Positions 26,873 to 36,719 of a stretch of DNA of 64,000 nucleotides are shown here, one piece after another. The stretch's first letter is position 1; each line of letters opens with the position of its first letter. The notes below the pieces were generated by a model, which saw nothing but the letters and a program-made list of their open reading frames with translations, made no database searches and was not told where the DNA came from. Made by a program: the position numbers and the translations under genes. The DNA comes from Nocardia acidivorans NBRC 108247. GTDB lineage: Bacteria; Actinomycetota; Actinomycetes; Mycobacteriales; Mycobacteriaceae. The stretch is from NCBI RefSeq assembly GCF_001625085.1, contig NZ_BDAW01000006.1, positions 86,902-150,901 of the forward strand, written 5' to 3'.

Positions 26873-28357
26873 ATGAGCAGCACGACCGAGCACGTCGATG
26901 TGCTCATTGTCGGCGCGGGTCTGTCCGGTATCGGGGCCGCCCACCATCTGCAGACCGCGTTTCCCTGGCGCACGTACGCGATCCTGGAGATGCGCGAGGG
27001 GATCGGCGGCACCTGGGATCTGTTCCGGTATCCGGGTATTCGGTCGGACTCCGATATGTTCACCCTCGGGTACCGGTTCCGGCCGTGGCTGGGGGACAAG
27101 GCGATCGCCGACGGGGATTCGATCCTGAACTATGTGCGCGAGACCGCGGCCGATGCCGGGATCGACAAGCACATCCGGTATCGGCACCGGGTGCTGGATG
27201 CCGAATGGTCATCGGCGCAGAATCGGTGGACGGTGACCGCCGAGCACGACGGCGAGACGGTGACCATCACCGCGAACTTCCTGTTCAGCTGCTCGGGGTA
27301 CTACCGATACGACCAGGGGTACACGCCGGAATTCGCTGGTATGGAACGTTTCTCGGGACCGGTGGTGCATCCGCAGCACTGGCCCGAACAGCTCGACGTC
27401 GAAGGCAAACGCGTCGTCATCATCGGCTCCGGTGCGACCGCGGTGACCCTCGGCCCGGCGCTCGCCGATCAGGGCGCGCACGTGGTGATGCTGCAACGCT
27501 CACCGTCGTACATCATCTCCATGCCCGCGCGCGATGCCTTCGCCGATCGGGTGCGCCGCATCCTGCCCGCCAAGGCCGCGTACGGTCTGGCGCGGGCCAA
27601 GAATGTCGCGCTGAGCACCGCCATGTATCAAATCTCGCAGCGCTATCCCCGGCGTATGCGGTCGTGGATCTTCGGTCTCCAGAAGCGTTGGCTGCCCGCG
27701 GGTTACGATATTCAGACGCATTTCAATCCCAGTTACAAACCGTGGGATCAGCGGCTGTGCCTGGTACCCAATGGCGATCTGTTCCGCGCCATCCGGCAGG
27801 ACAAGCTGGAGATGGTCACCGACCGCATCGAGACCTTCACCGAATCCGGTCTGAAACTCGAATCCGGTCGTGAGCTCGAGGCCGATATCATCATCACCGC
27901 AACGGGTTTGAACCTGATCGCGTTCGGCGGTCTGGAGCTGACGGTGGACGGGGAGAAGGTCGAACTCCCGAATGCCATGGCGTACAAGGCCATGATGCTC
28001 TCGGAGGTCCCCAATTTCGCCTTCATCATCGGCTACACCAACGCCTCCTGGACCTTGAAGGCGGATCTGGTGTGCGAGTACGTCGTTCGCCTGCTGCGGC
28101 ATATGGATTCGCACGGCTACGCCAAGGCCACCCCGGTGCGCGATCCCTCGGTCGGCACCGCGCCCTTCCTGGATTTCCAGCCCGGCTATGTACTGCGCGC
28201 CCTGGACCGGCTCCCGAAACAGGGTGATCGCGCCCCGTGGCGGCTGCGCCAGAACTATCTGCGCGATCTGCCCATGCTGCGCTACGGCAAGATCGTCGAC
28301 CCGGCCATGCGCTTCGAGAAGGCCGGTGCATCGACGCCGATCGCCAGCGGGCAGTAG
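26873..28357 (+). CDS. ethA: EthA-type Baeyer-Villiger flavin monooxygenase
   Basis: FAD/NADPH monooxygenase of 494 residues. It has FAD motif VLIVGAGLSGIGAAHHLQ, GTWDLFRYPGIRSDSDMFTL, FSCSGYYRYDQGYTPEFAG, NADPH motif VVIIGSGATAVTLGPAL, DQRLCLVPNGDLFRAIR, IIITATGLNL and NYLRDLPMLRYGKI. These phrases are nearly those of Mycobacterium tuberculosis EthA, which oxidises ketones and activates thioamide prodrugs such as ethionamide. AAGGAG precedes ATG 26873. No EthR-type TetR gene is adjacent, unlike in M. tuberculosis. The 101 bp before it hold nothing else. Confidence 0.9.
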   Translation: MSSTTEHVDVLIVGAGLSGIGAAHHLQTAFPWRTYAILEMREGIGGTWDLFRYPGIRSDSDMFTLGYRFRPWLGDKAIADGDSILNYVRETAADAGIDKHIRYRHRVLDAEWSSAQNRWTVTAEHDGETVTITANFLFSCSGYYRYDQGYTPEFAGMERFSGPVVHPQHWPEQLDVEGKRVVIIGSGATAVTLGPALADQGAHVVMLQRSPSYIISMPARDAFADRVRRILPAKAAYGLARAKNVALSTAMYQISQRYPRRMRSWIFGLQKRWLPAGYDIQTHFNPSYKPWDQRLCLVPNGDLFRAIRQDKLEMVTDRIETFTESGLKLESGRELEADIIITATGLNLIAFGGLELTVDGEKVELPNAMAYKAMMLSEVPNFAFIIGYTNASWTLKADLVCEYVVRLLRHMDSHGYAKATPVRDPSVGTAPFLDFQPGYVLRALDRLPKQGDRAPWRLRQNYLRDLPMLRYGKIVDPAMRFEKAGASTPIASGQ

Positions 28358-28378
28358 GACTTTCGGGCAGGAGTACTC

Positions 28379-29149
28379 TCAGCGCCCGAAGACGCCTTCG
28401 AGACGATTGCGTGAGCCCGGATGCACCAGCCGGGCCACACTCACCAGCCCGTGCTCGGACCAGGTGCGGCGGCGAATGAGCAGGCACGGTTCGGTGCGCT
28501 CGATCCCGAGCAGGCGGCACTCCTCGGCGCTGCCCAGGACCGCCTCGACCACATGCTCGCCGCGCACCAGCGGCGCGACTCGGCTCAAATAGTCATTGGG
28601 CGTGGTGGTCACGAAGTTCTGTTCCAAATATCCCGGGGCCTGCGCGGGATTCACGTACCGGTCCTCGACCTGGATCGGGGCGTCGTCCTCGAAGTGCACC
28701 AGCACCGAATGAAAAGCCTTGGTGCCGATGGAATCCCGCAGGAACGGCTGGGTGCCGTCGATCTTCTCGTCGCGCACCAGGATCACTTCGGTGCGATGCC
28801 GATGCCCGCGCTGCTGGATCTCATCGGCGATATTGCGCACCTCGAACAGCGGTGAGGAGCCCTTGGTGGCGGCCACGAAGGTGCCCACACCCATCATGCG
28901 CACGATCAAACCCTCGGCGGTGAGTTCGCGCAGCGCCCGATTGATGGTCATGCGGGAGAGTCCGAGCGCGGCCACGAACTGATGCTCGGACGGCAGTTGA
29001 TCGCCCTCGGTCCAGCGCCCGGAACGCACCTGGGTGATCACCAACTGCTTGACCCGTTCGTACGCGGGTACCGAATCGCCCCCCGCCTCGGCGAACAACG
29101 CCGCGAGGGAAGTCTCGCCCGAGCTGTTCGATCCCGCGACCGTTGCCAT
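28379..29149 (-). CDS. hutC: GntR/HutC-family repressor of the hut operon
   Basis: Repressor of 256 residues counted from ATG 29149. The N-terminal winged helix includes GDQLPSEHQFVAALGLSRMT and ALRELTAEGLIVRMMGVGTF. The UTRA effector domain has DEIQQRGHRHRTEVILV and the HutC-type segments VEDRYVNPAQAPGYLEQNF and TTTPNDYLSRVAPL. HutC proteins bind urocanate and release the hut promoter. Upstream in-frame codons to 29269 run through the operator, so the longer form is unlikely. It is divergent from hutU. Confidence 0.9.
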   Translation of the reverse strand: MATVAGSNSSGETSLAALFAEAGGDSVPAYERVKQLVITQVRSGRWTEGDQLPSEHQFVAALGLSRMTINRALRELTAEGLIVRMMGVGTFVAATKGSSPLFEVRNIADEIQQRGHRHRTEVILVRDEKIDGTQPFLRDSIGTKAFHSVLVHFEDDAPIQVEDRYVNPAQAPGYLEQNFVTTTPNDYLSRVAPLVRGEHVVEAVLGSAEECRLLGIERTEPCLLIRRRTWSEHGLVSVARLVHPGSRNRLEGVFGR

Positions 29150-29216
29150 CCCCGCCGTACTCCTCGTCAGTCCATCGTTGTCGAGCCTGGAGCCTACCGG
29201 CCCGGATGCGGTCATT

Positions 29217-29248
29217 TTGACAGTTGTATAGACAGGACTATACAACTG
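29217..29248 (+). promoter_or_regulatory. hut promoter overlapped by a perfect palindrome
   Basis: TTGACA (29217-29222), 16 bases, TATACA (29239-29244) form a strong sigma-70-type promoter toward hutU. CAGTTGTATAG (29221-29231) and CTATACAACTG (29238-29248) are perfect inverted arms with a 6-bp spacer, covering the spacer and -10 region. HutC binding here would block polymerase. The same site can also control hutC. Confidence 0.8.
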
Positions 29249-29309
29249 TTGGAGAATGCGATCCAGCACACATTCTCAGCTGAGTGCGAACGGAGTCACG
29301 GAGGTACCC

Positions 29310-30986
29310 ATGGACATCACTTCACCCGGGCACGAGGCCCGACCGGTACGCGCGCCGCGCGGTCCCGAGCTCACCACGCTCGGCTGGCAGCAGGAGGGTG
29401 CGCTGCGCATGCTCATGAACAACCTCGATCCCGAGGTCGCCGAACATCCGGACAGCCTGGTCGTCTACGGCGGCACCGGTCGCGCCGCCCGCTCCTGGGC
29501 GGCCTTCGACGCCATGGTCGCGACCCTGAAGACCCTGAAGAACGACGAGACCATGCTGGTGCAGTCCGGTAAGCCGGTCGGCGTCTTCCGCACCAACGAA
29601 TGGGCTCCCCGCGTCCTGATCGCCAACTCCAATCTCGTTGGCGACTGGGCGAATTGGGAGGAGTTCCGCCGTCTGGAGGAGCTCGGGCTCACCATGTACG
29701 GGCAGATGACCGCCGGATCCTGGATCTACATCGGCACCCAGGGGATCCTGCAGGGCACCTATGAGACCTTCGGTGCGGTGGCGCGCAAGCGATTCGGCGG
29801 CACCCTCGCCGGAACTATCACCCTCACAGCGGGTCTCGGCGGGATGGGTGGCGCGCAGCCGCTCGCGGTCACCATGAACGAGGGTGTGGCCATCTGCGTC
29901 GACTGCGATGTCACCCGTATCGATCGGCGGATCAAGCACAGGTATCTGGATGTGAAGGCCGACAACCTCGATCACGCGCTGGAGCTGGCCATCGAGGCCC
30001 GCGATGCGCGCCGCCCGCTGTCCATCGGCGTGGAAGGCAATGCGGCCGAGGTGTTTCCGGCCCTGCTCGAGCGCGAAGCGCCCATCGATATCGTCACCGA
30101 CCAGACCTCGGCGCACGATCCGCTGGCGTACCTGCCCATCGGCGTGGACTTCGGGGATATGAAGACCATGTCCGAGAAGGATCCGGTGTGGTTCACCGAA
30201 CAGGCCCAGCTGTCGATGGCCGCGCATGTGAAGGCCATGGTCGGCTTCCTCGATCGCGGCGTCGAGGTCTTCGACTACGGCAATTCCATTCGCGACGAGG
30301 CCCGCAAGGGCGGTTTCGACCGTGCCTTCGACTTCCCCGGCTTCGTGCCCGCTTACATTCGCCCGCTCTTCGAGGAGGGCCTGGGCCCGTTCCGCTGGGC
30401 CGCGCTCTCGGGTGATCCGGCCGATATCGCCGCCACCGATAAGGCGATCCTCGAATTGTTCCCGGACAACGAGCATTTGAAGCGCTGGATCACCATGGCG
30501 GGGCAGAAGGTGGCCTTCGAGGGCCTGCCCGCGCGCATCTGCTGGCTCGGCTACGGCGAACGGCACCTGGCCGGACTCAAGTTCAACGAGATGGTCGCCA
30601 GCGGTGAGCTTTCCGCACCCGTCGCCATCGGCCGCGACCACCTGGATTCGGGTTCGGTGGCCTCGCCGTATCGCGAAACCGAAGCCATGAAGGACGGCTC
30701 GGACGCCATTGCCGACTGGCCGCTGCTGAACGCCCTGGTCAACACCGCCTCCGGTGCGTCCTGGGTATCGCTGCACCACGGCGGCGGCGTCGGTATGGGC
30801 CGTTCCATCCACGCCGGTCAGGTCGTCATCGCCGATGGCACCGACCTCGCGGCCCGCAAAATCGAGGCCGTGCTGACCAATGATCCGGGGATGGGTGTCA
30901 TCCGGCACGCCGACGCCGGATACGAACACGCCATCGAGACGGCGCGCACCCGCGGCGTCCGCGTACCCATGTCCGAGAATCAGTAA
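29310..30986 (+). CDS. hutU: Urocanate hydratase (urocanase)
   Basis: Cytosolic enzyme of 558 residues, step two of histidine breakdown: urocanate plus water to imidazolonepropionate, using NAD+ as electrophile. It has [14 protein letters not shown], the NAD region [18 protein letters not shown], the active-site cysteine region [19 protein letters not shown], and [19 protein letters not shown] with [13 protein letters not shown]. The ATG at 29310 follows GGAGGT. It is the first gene of the hut operon; there is no histidine ammonia-lyase (hutH) next to it. Confidence 0.96.
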   Translation: MDITSPGHEARPVRAPRGPELTTLGWQQEGALRMLMNNLDPEVAEHPDSLVVYGGTGRAARSWAAFDAMVATLKTLKNDETMLVQSGKPVGVFRTNEWAPRVLIANSNLVGDWANWEEFRRLEELGLTMYGQMTAGSWIYIGTQGILQGTYETFGAVARKRFGGTLAGTITLTAGLGGMGGAQPLAVTMNEGVAICVDCDVTRIDRRIKHRYLDVKADNLDHALELAIEARDARRPLSIGVEGNAAEVFPALLEREAPIDIVTDQTSAHDPLAYLPIGVDFGDMKTMSEKDPVWFTEQAQLSMAAHVKAMVGFLDRGVEVFDYGNSIRDEARKGGFDRAFDFPGFVPAYIRPLFEEGLGPFRWAALSGDPADIAATDKAILELFPDNEHLKRWITMAGQKVAFEGLPARICWLGYGERHLAGLKFNEMVASGELSAPVAIGRDHLDSGSVASPYRETEAMKDGSDAIADWPLLNALVNTASGASWVSLHHGGGVGMGRSIHAGQVVIADGTDLAARKIEAVLTNDPGMGVIRHADAGYEHAIETARTRGVRVPMSENQ

Positions 30987-31024
30987 CCGATCCACCGCGG
31001 TCTATAAGCAGGAAGGCAGAGACC

Positions 31025-32455
31025 ATGACGCACGACGGTCCCGCCGAGGTAGTACTCGCCCCCGAACGCCACACCATCGATGTCATTCCGGATGCGGAGC
31101 GGTACGGGAGTCCGCGCAGCCAGTTCACGCTGTGGTTCGGGGCGAATATGCAGATCACCGCGATTGTCGACGGTGCGCTGGCGGTGATCTTCGGCGCCGA
31201 TGCGCTGTGGGCCATAATCGGCCTGCTCATCGGCAATCTGGCCGGCGGTGCGGTGATGGCGCTGCATTCCGCACAGGGGCCGAAACTGGGTCTGCCGCAG
31301 ATGATTTCGAGCCGCGCGCAATTCGGTGTGCGCGGTGCGATCCTACCGCTGCTGCTCGCGATCCTGATGTACCTGGGATTCGCCGCCACCGGCACGGTGC
31401 TGGCCGGACAAGCCGTGGCCAAGGTCCTGCACGTCGACAGCCCGAAACTGGGCATGGTCATCTTCGGGTTGCTGACCGCGCTCATCGCGGTCACCGGCTA
31501 CAAGCTGATCCATATCGTCGGCCGGATCGCCACCGTGGTCGGCATCGTCGGATTCACCTATCTGGCCATCCGCCTGTTCGCCGAGTACGACGTGACCGCG
31601 CAGCTCGGGGTGAAGGGTTTCGAGACCGCGACCTTCCTGCTGGCGATCGGTCTCGGCGCGGGCTGGCAGCTGACCTTCGGACCGTACGTGGCCGACTACT
31701 CCCGATACCTGCCGCGCTCGACCAGCGGCCGGGCCACCTTCTGGTCCACCTTCGCCGGAACAGTGATCGGCTCGCAGTGGTCGATGACCTTCGGCGCGCT
31801 CATCGCGGCCGTGGCGAGCAAATCGTTCATGAAGGACCAGGTCGGCTTCATCGGTGATCTCGCCGGTCCCGCGGCCGTCGCGGTGCTCATCTACCTGGTG
31901 ATCGTGACCGGCAAGCTTACTGTCAACGTGCTCAACGCCTACGGCGGCTTCATGTCGATCCTGACCACCGTGACGGCTTTCGAAGGGCGCTCGCGCATTT
32001 CGACCCTGGCACGCGGGCTCTACATCGTCGGCTTCACCACCGTCGCCACCCTGATCGCCATCGCGGCCAGCGCCGACTTCCTGGCGAACTTCAAGAATTT
32101 CGTGCTGGCGCTGCTGATGGTGTTCACCCCGTGGAGCGCGATCAACCTGATCGACTACTACCTGATCTCCAAGGAGCGCATCGACATTCCCGCGCTCTAC
32201 GACGCCACCGGTCGCTACGGGGCCTGGAATGTGCCCGCCCTGGCCTGCTACTTCGTCGGTGTGGCGGTGCAGATTCCGTTCCTGGCGACCAAGTTCTACA
32301 CCGGCCCCGTCACCGACATGCTCGGCGGAGCGGATATCTCCTGGATCGTCGGAATCGTGGTGACCGCCGCGCTGTACTACCCGGTCGGCAAGCGCACCGC
32401 CAATCCGCCGGCGACCATGATCTACCCGCAGGACACCGAGATGGCCCGAGCCTGA
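31025..32455 (+). CDS. NCS1-family permease of the hut operon
   Basis: Membrane transporter of 476 residues with about 12 helices, of the nucleobase:cation symporter-1 (cytosine/purine permease) family. Signature parts are [55 protein letters not shown] and [15 protein letters not shown]. It sits 38 bp after hutU and 13 bp before hutI, so it is cotranscribed with histidine catabolism. A substrate such as histidine or urocanate is inferred from context only; other hut operons use unrelated permeases. Confidence 0.85.
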   Translation: MTHDGPAEVVLAPERHTIDVIPDAERYGSPRSQFTLWFGANMQITAIVDGALAVIFGADALWAIIGLLIGNLAGGAVMALHSAQGPKLGLPQMISSRAQFGVRGAILPLLLAILMYLGFAATGTVLAGQAVAKVLHVDSPKLGMVIFGLLTALIAVTGYKLIHIVGRIATVVGIVGFTYLAIRLFAEYDVTAQLGVKGFETATFLLAIGLGAGWQLTFGPYVADYSRYLPRSTSGRATFWSTFAGTVIGSQWSMTFGALIAAVASKSFMKDQVGFIGDLAGPAAVAVLIYLVIVTGKLTVNVLNAYGGFMSILTTVTAFEGRSRISTLARGLYIVGFTTVATLIAIAASADFLANFKNFVLALLMVFTPWSAINLIDYYLISKERIDIPALYDATGRYGAWNVPALACYFVGVAVQIPFLATKFYTGPVTDMLGGADISWIVGIVVTAALYYPVGKRTANPPATMIYPQDTEMARA

Positions 32456-32468
32456 AAGGAATTCGATC

Positions 32469-33653
32469 GTGACCAGCCTGGTCATCACGAATATCGGCAC
32501 CCTCGTCACCAATGACCCGCAGATGGGTGAAGGACAGTTGGGGGTGCGTCGAGACGCCGCCATCGCCGTCACCGACGGACGCGTGGCATGGATCGGCGAC
32601 AGTGCGCAGGCGCCCGCCGCCGATCACGGCGTCGACCTCGGCGGCCGCGCTCTCGTGCCCGGATTCGTCGAAAGCCACTCACACCTGGTGTTCGCGGGCG
32701 AACGGGCCGAGGAGTTCGCGGCCCGCATGACCGGAACCCCGTACTCCGCGGGCGGAATCCGCACCACCATAGCCGCCACCCGAGCCGCCGATGAGGGGCA
32801 GCTCGAAGGCAATGTGCGGCGACTGCTCAACGAGGCGCTGCGATCGGGCAGCACCACCGTGGAGTGCAAGACCGGATACGGCCAGACCACCCGCGACGAA
32901 TTGCGGAGCGCACAGGTCGCGGGCCGGTTCACCGATGAGGTGACGCTCTTGGCGGCGCATGTGCCGCCGCCGGAGTACGCCGGACGCGCGGACGACTACG
33001 TGGCCATGGTCTGCGACGAGATGATCGAAGCCTGTGCGCCCCATGCCAAATGGATCGACGTGTTCTGCGAGCGTGGTGCGTTCAACGAGGAGCAGTCCCG
33101 CGCCGTCCTGAAAGCCGGTGTGGCGCACGGACTCATCCCGCGCGTACATGGCAATCAGCTAGGGCAGGGTCCGGGCGTGCGGCTGGCCGTGGAGATGGGC
33201 GCGGCCTCGGTGGATCATGTCACCTACGTGAACTCCGCCGATATCGACGCGCTGGCAAGCAGTTCCACGGTGGCGACGCTGCTGCCGGGCGCGGACTTCT
33301 GCACCCGGAACGCCTACCCCGACGCGCGGGCGCTACTGGATGCCGGAGTCACGGTGGCGCTGGGAGCCGACTGCAATCCCGGCACCTGCTACACCACCAG
33401 CCTGCCGTTCTGTATCGCACTCGCGGTCCGCGAACTGCATATGACGCCCGCGGAAGCCGTGTGGTCGGCGACCCTGGGCGGGGCGAAGGCATTGCGGCGC
33501 GATGACATCGGATGGCTGGGTATCGGTGCGCGCGCCGATGCCATCGCCCTGGACGCACCGTCGTATCTGCATCTGGCCTATCGGCCCGGCGTGGCACTGG
33601 TGCGCGAGGTATGGAAGGACGGCGTGCTCGTCACCCCGGGGGTCGCGGCATGA
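32469..33653 (+). CDS. hutI: Imidazolonepropionase
   Basis: Amidohydrolase of 394 residues, step three of histidine breakdown: opens imidazolonepropionate to formimidoylglutamate. Metal ligands are visible in [17 protein letters not shown] (HxH), [15 protein letters not shown] and [29 protein letters not shown] near 95 is a HutI signature. The GTG start at 32469 follows AAAGGA. Its TGA overlaps the hutG ATG by ATGA. Confidence 0.95.
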   Translation: MTSLVITNIGTLVTNDPQMGEGQLGVRRDAAIAVTDGRVAWIGDSAQAPAADHGVDLGGRALVPGFVESHSHLVFAGERAEEFAARMTGTPYSAGGIRTTIAATRAADEGQLEGNVRRLLNEALRSGSTTVECKTGYGQTTRDELRSAQVAGRFTDEVTLLAAHVPPPEYAGRADDYVAMVCDEMIEACAPHAKWIDVFCERGAFNEEQSRAVLKAGVAHGLIPRVHGNQLGQGPGVRLAVEMGAASVDHVTYVNSADIDALASSSTVATLLPGADFCTRNAYPDARALLDAGVTVALGADCNPGTCYTTSLPFCIALAVRELHMTPAEAVWSATLGGAKALRRDDIGWLGIGARADAIALDAPSYLHLAYRPGVALVREVWKDGVLVTPGVAA

Positions 33654-34633
33654 GCGCGCAGATCCGGGTCGATATTCCGCCCGCGGCATGGACCGGGCGC
33701 AATGACGGTGACACACCGGAGCATCTGCGGTGGCATCAGGCCATCCGTCCGTACGACCCGGAGGCGTCCGAGAGTCGTTGTGTGCTCATCGGTTTCGCCA
33801 GCGATGAGGGTGTGCGACGCAATAGGGGCCGCCAGGGTGCGGCGGCGGGTCCGGCGGCACTGCGGGCCGCACTCTCCTGCATGGCGCTCTCGGATCCGAT
33901 GCTGTTGGAGGATGCCGGGACCGTCGCGGTGACCGATGCGAATCTCGAGGGCGGCCAGGAGCGGCTCGGAAATGCCGTTGCGGCGGCGATTGATTCGGGG
34001 CGACTGCCCGTGGTGCTCGGCGGAGGGCACGAGGTCGCGTACGGAACCTACCTCGGTGTCTCGGCCGCGCAGGGCCGCGCGGCCCGTCCGCGACTCGGAA
34101 TCCTCAACCTGGACGCGCATTTCGACCTGCGCGATGAGGCTGTGCCGAGCTCCGGCACACCCTTCCGGCAGATCCTGGAAGCCGAGCGGGCGGCGGGTAC
34201 CTCGGTGCGGTACGACGTGCTCGGAATCAGTCAGCCGAGCAATACCCGGGCGCTGTTCGACACCGCGGATCGTCTGGACGTGCACTATCTACTCGACGAT
34301 CGTTGCGGGCCAACCGATTACGCGATGGTGGACGCCTTCGTCGCGGACCTCCTGGACGCGGTCGATATGCTGTATCTGACCATCGATCTGGATGTGCTTC
34401 CGGCCGCCGTCGCGCCGGGTGTCAGCGCGCCCGCGGCGTATGGGGTTCCGCTGGAAACCATTCAGCGCGTATGTGATCGGGTTGCGGCCAGCGGGAAGCT
34501 GGTCGCGGTCGATGTCGCCGAATTGAATCCCGGCCTGGACGTGGACAATCGGACCGCGCGGACGGCGGCTCGGCTCATACACCGGCTCGTATGCGCTCGC
34601 GCGGTGCCAGCACGCACAGGAGGGCAACGATAA
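33650..34633 (+). CDS. hutG: Formimidoylglutamase
   Basis: Arginase-family enzyme of 327 residues that splits formimidoylglutamate into glutamate and formamide. Binuclear manganese motifs are [21 protein letters not shown] and [30 protein letters not shown] is typical of HutG. ATG 33650 overlaps the hutI stop, and a longer open frame from 33512 runs inside hutI. Its last 59 bp overlap the convergent membrane-protein gene. This choice of enzyme means no folate-bound formimino group arises here. Confidence 0.94.
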   Translation: MSAQIRVDIPPAAWTGRNDGDTPEHLRWHQAIRPYDPEASESRCVLIGFASDEGVRRNRGRQGAAAGPAALRAALSCMALSDPMLLEDAGTVAVTDANLEGGQERLGNAVAAAIDSGRLPVVLGGGHEVAYGTYLGVSAAQGRAARPRLGILNLDAHFDLRDEAVPSSGTPFRQILEAERAAGTSVRYDVLGISQPSNTRALFDTADRLDVHYLLDDRCGPTDYAMVDAFVADLLDAVDMLYLTIDLDVLPAAVAPGVSAPAAYGVPLETIQRVCDRVAASGKLVAVDVAELNPGLDVDNRTARTAARLIHRLVCARAVPARTGGQR

Positions 34634-35027
34634 GGCCGCCGCCCGCCAGGTAGAGGCCCCAGCTGCCGTTGAGCAGGTCGCTGTAGTCGTGGCGGAGCCG
34701 GTCGTCGAAGTTCTGGTCGAGCCGCCAGGTGAGGACGCCCAGTCCAGCCAGGCCGACCAGGACGGCGAGGGCGGCCAGGGTGCGGGAGCCGACCAGGGCG
34801 GCGATCAGGGTGACGGCGGCTACGGCCAGGAGGCCGATGGCCAGGGAGGTCCAGAGGTTGACGGACTGGTGGCCGAGTTGTTCGATGGATTGGCCGTCCG
34901 GGAAGCCGTTTCTGAGGTTGTCGAAGCTGATGTGCTGGGGTTTGAGGGAGTCCAGGAGGGGGCCGAAGGCGCCTACCGCTATCGCTATCGCGCTGGCGAA
35001 GAGTAGTAGGTGTACCGAGGTTCTCAT
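34575..35027 (-). CDS. Small four-helix membrane protein
   Basis: 150 residues from ATG 35027. It has an N-terminal helix LLLFASAIAIAVGAFGPLL, an outer loop with FDNLRNGFPDGQSIEQLG, then LAIGLLAVAAVTLIAALVG, LAVLVGLAGLGVLTW and [16 protein letters not shown]. No known family; similar small proteins are common in nocardiae. The ribosome site is weak. The 3' end overlaps hutG by 59 bp on the opposite strand. Confidence 0.65.
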   Translation of the reverse strand: MRTSVHLLLFASAIAIAVGAFGPLLDSLKPQHISFDNLRNGFPDGQSIEQLGHQSVNLWTSLAIGLLAVAAVTLIAALVGSRTLAALAVLVGLAGLGVLTWRLDQNFDDRLRHDYSDLLNGSWGLYLAGGGLIVALLCVLAPRERIRAGV

Positions 35028-35064
35028 ATGTCCACGGTAGGTGGTTTCGGGCTTGGGTGGGGTA

Positions 35065-35160
35065 AAGATCAAGAGAAGAAAAGAACAAAAAGATAAAAGA
35101 CGCCTGGACGGGAAGAAAAAAACGAGCAAAGAGAAAAGATGAAAAGAACGAGAGTCTGAA
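35065..35160. other. Polypurine, A-rich tract
   Basis: The plus strand here is almost all A and G (AAAGATCAAGAGAAGAAAAG, GGGAAGAAAAAAACGAGCAA, AGAGAAAAGATGAAAAGAAC). It is strikingly AT-rich compared with its surroundings. It lies 60-160 bp upstream of the DUF222/HNH gene and just upstream of the membrane-protein start on the other strand. It could be a promoter region or a site of transfer. No ORF fits. Confidence 0.6.
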
Positions 35161-35222
35161 TAGGTTTGTATCACAAGGGAATTCGGCTGGTGGGGGTGGG
35201 ATTATCACGGTAGAATAAAGAT

Positions 35223-36719
35223 ATGGAATCCGGGGGTGACACCGCAATCGTAGTGGTCGTTCAGGCGCTGCGTGCTGCGGCGGACGCCCTGCTCTCGGCG
35301 TCGCCGATTCCTTTGTCGGATGACGAGTTCATCGCTCTGATGCGGGAGACCGAAACGGTTGCGCGGCAATTGGATGCCGTCAAAACCGGATTCGTGGACG
35401 AAACTCGCCGCCGGGATTTGCACGGCAAGGCGAATGTGAAGTCCCCGGCGCTGTACCTGGAACAGTCACTGCGCCTGTCCCGCGCGGACGCATGCCGTCG
35501 GGTGCGGGTCGCGGACAAGCTCGCGGTGCGTCGCCTGCCCGGGCAGGTTCTGGAACCCGAACTGCCGGTGGTCGCGCAAGCGCATCGAGCCGGGGAGATT
35601 TCCGCCGATCACGTCACCCGAATTCTGCAAACCATGGATCGTCTGCCCGGCAGCCTCGATATCGAGAAGCGGGAGGCGGCCGAGGTGTATCTGGCCGAGT
35701 ACGCGAGCACCGGCTGGCCCGATGACGTGCGCAAACTGGGGGAAGACATCCTGCGGCGCGTTGACCCGGACGGCAAACTCTGTCACGACACCGACCGCCA
35801 GCGCATGCGCGGTCTTACCATCGGCACGCAGCGCGTGGACGGCATGTCCGCGTTGATCGGTGAGATCACCCCCGAGTTGCGCGCGGTGTTCGAGCCGTTG
35901 CTGGCCAAGCTGGCGCGCCCCGGTATGTGCAATCCGGAGGATCCCGAAAGCCCGCGCACCACAGCCGAATCCGCCGACCGTGAACGCCTCGAGGCCGCCG
36001 CCCAGCGGGACACCCGCACCGCAGCCCAGCGCAATCACGATGCGCTGCTTGCCTTCCTGCGCTACGAAGCCGATCCGGCCATCCTGGGCACCCACCGCGG
36101 CCTGCCGGTCGGCACCCTCCTCACCATGAGCCTGACCGATCTGGAGAACCGTTCCGGGGTGGCGACCACCGCCACCGGTGGGACGCTCTCCATCGGCGAA
36201 GCCGTGCAGCTGGCGGCGAACTCCACCCCGTACCTCGCCGTGTTCGACGACGCGGGTATGCCACTGCACCTGGGCCGTGGCAACAACCGACTGGCCAACA
36301 AGGCACAGCGGTTGGCCCTGGTCGCCGCCGAAAAGGGCTGCACACGCCCCAACTGCACCGCCCCCGCCACCCTGTCCGCGGTGCATCATGTGACCGAATG
36401 GTCCAAGGGTGGAAGAACCGATATCGAGAATCTCACCCTGGCGTGCGATAGCTGCCACGCCCTTATCCACGACGGTCCGGGTGGGTGGAAGACGGTGAAA
36501 CTCGGTGCGGGCAGCCAATTTCCGGGCCGCACGGGCTGGATAGCCCCGCCCCACATCAACCCCTCGCGGACACCGGAGGTGAACCATCGTCACCATCCCG
36601 GTGAGTTGATGGCTGCCACTGTGTCGCGGATCCAATCCCGCAATGAGGCTGAGCGACAACGCCTGAAGCAGTGGTTGAACTGTCGCCGGTCGGGGGAATT
36701 CGGCTCGGGGCCTTCGTAG
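35223..36719 (+). CDS. DUF222-domain HNH endonuclease (13E12 family)
   Basis: Protein of 498 residues. The N-terminal DUF222 domain (about 15-300) includes FVDETRRRDLHGKANVKSPA, LRLSRADACRRVRVAD and AGEISADHVTRILQTMDRLP. The C-terminal HNH nuclease (about 370-430) has CTRPNCTAPATLSAVHHVTE, a central Asn in IENLTLACDSC, and CHALIHDG. The family is multi-copy in mycobacteria (REP13E12), where copies host phage integration. Function unsettled; a mobile or DNA-processing role is inferred. It is followed directly by a large inverted repeat. Confidence 0.88.
   Translation: MESGGDTAIVVVVQALRAAADALLSASPIPLSDDEFIALMRETETVARQLDAVKTGFVDETRRRDLHGKANVKSPALYLEQSLRLSRADACRRVRVADKLAVRRLPGQVLEPELPVVAQAHRAGEISADHVTRILQTMDRLPGSLDIEKREAAEVYLAEYASTGWPDDVRKLGEDILRRVDPDGKLCHDTDRQRMRGLTIGTQRVDGMSALIGEITPELRAVFEPLLAKLARPGMCNPEDPESPRTTAESADRERLEAAAQRDTRTAAQRNHDALLAFLRYEADPAILGTHRGLPVGTLLTMSLTDLENRSGVATTATGGTLSIGEAVQLAANSTPYLAVFDDAGMPLHLGRGNNRLANKAQRLALVAAEKGCTRPNCTAPATLSAVHHVTEWSKGGRTDIENLTLACDSCHALIHDGPGGWKTVKLGAGSQFPGRTGWIAPPHINPSRTPEVNHRHHPGELMAATVSRIQSRNEAERQRLKQWLNCRRSGEFGSGPS

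Noticed and set aside
26873..28357. An ethR-type repressor paired with ethA
   Set aside because: No TetR gene lies divergent to ethA here; the neighbour is HutC, which belongs to the hut operon.
29322..30995. Minus-strand open frame of 557 codons
   Set aside because: Antisense shadow of hutU.
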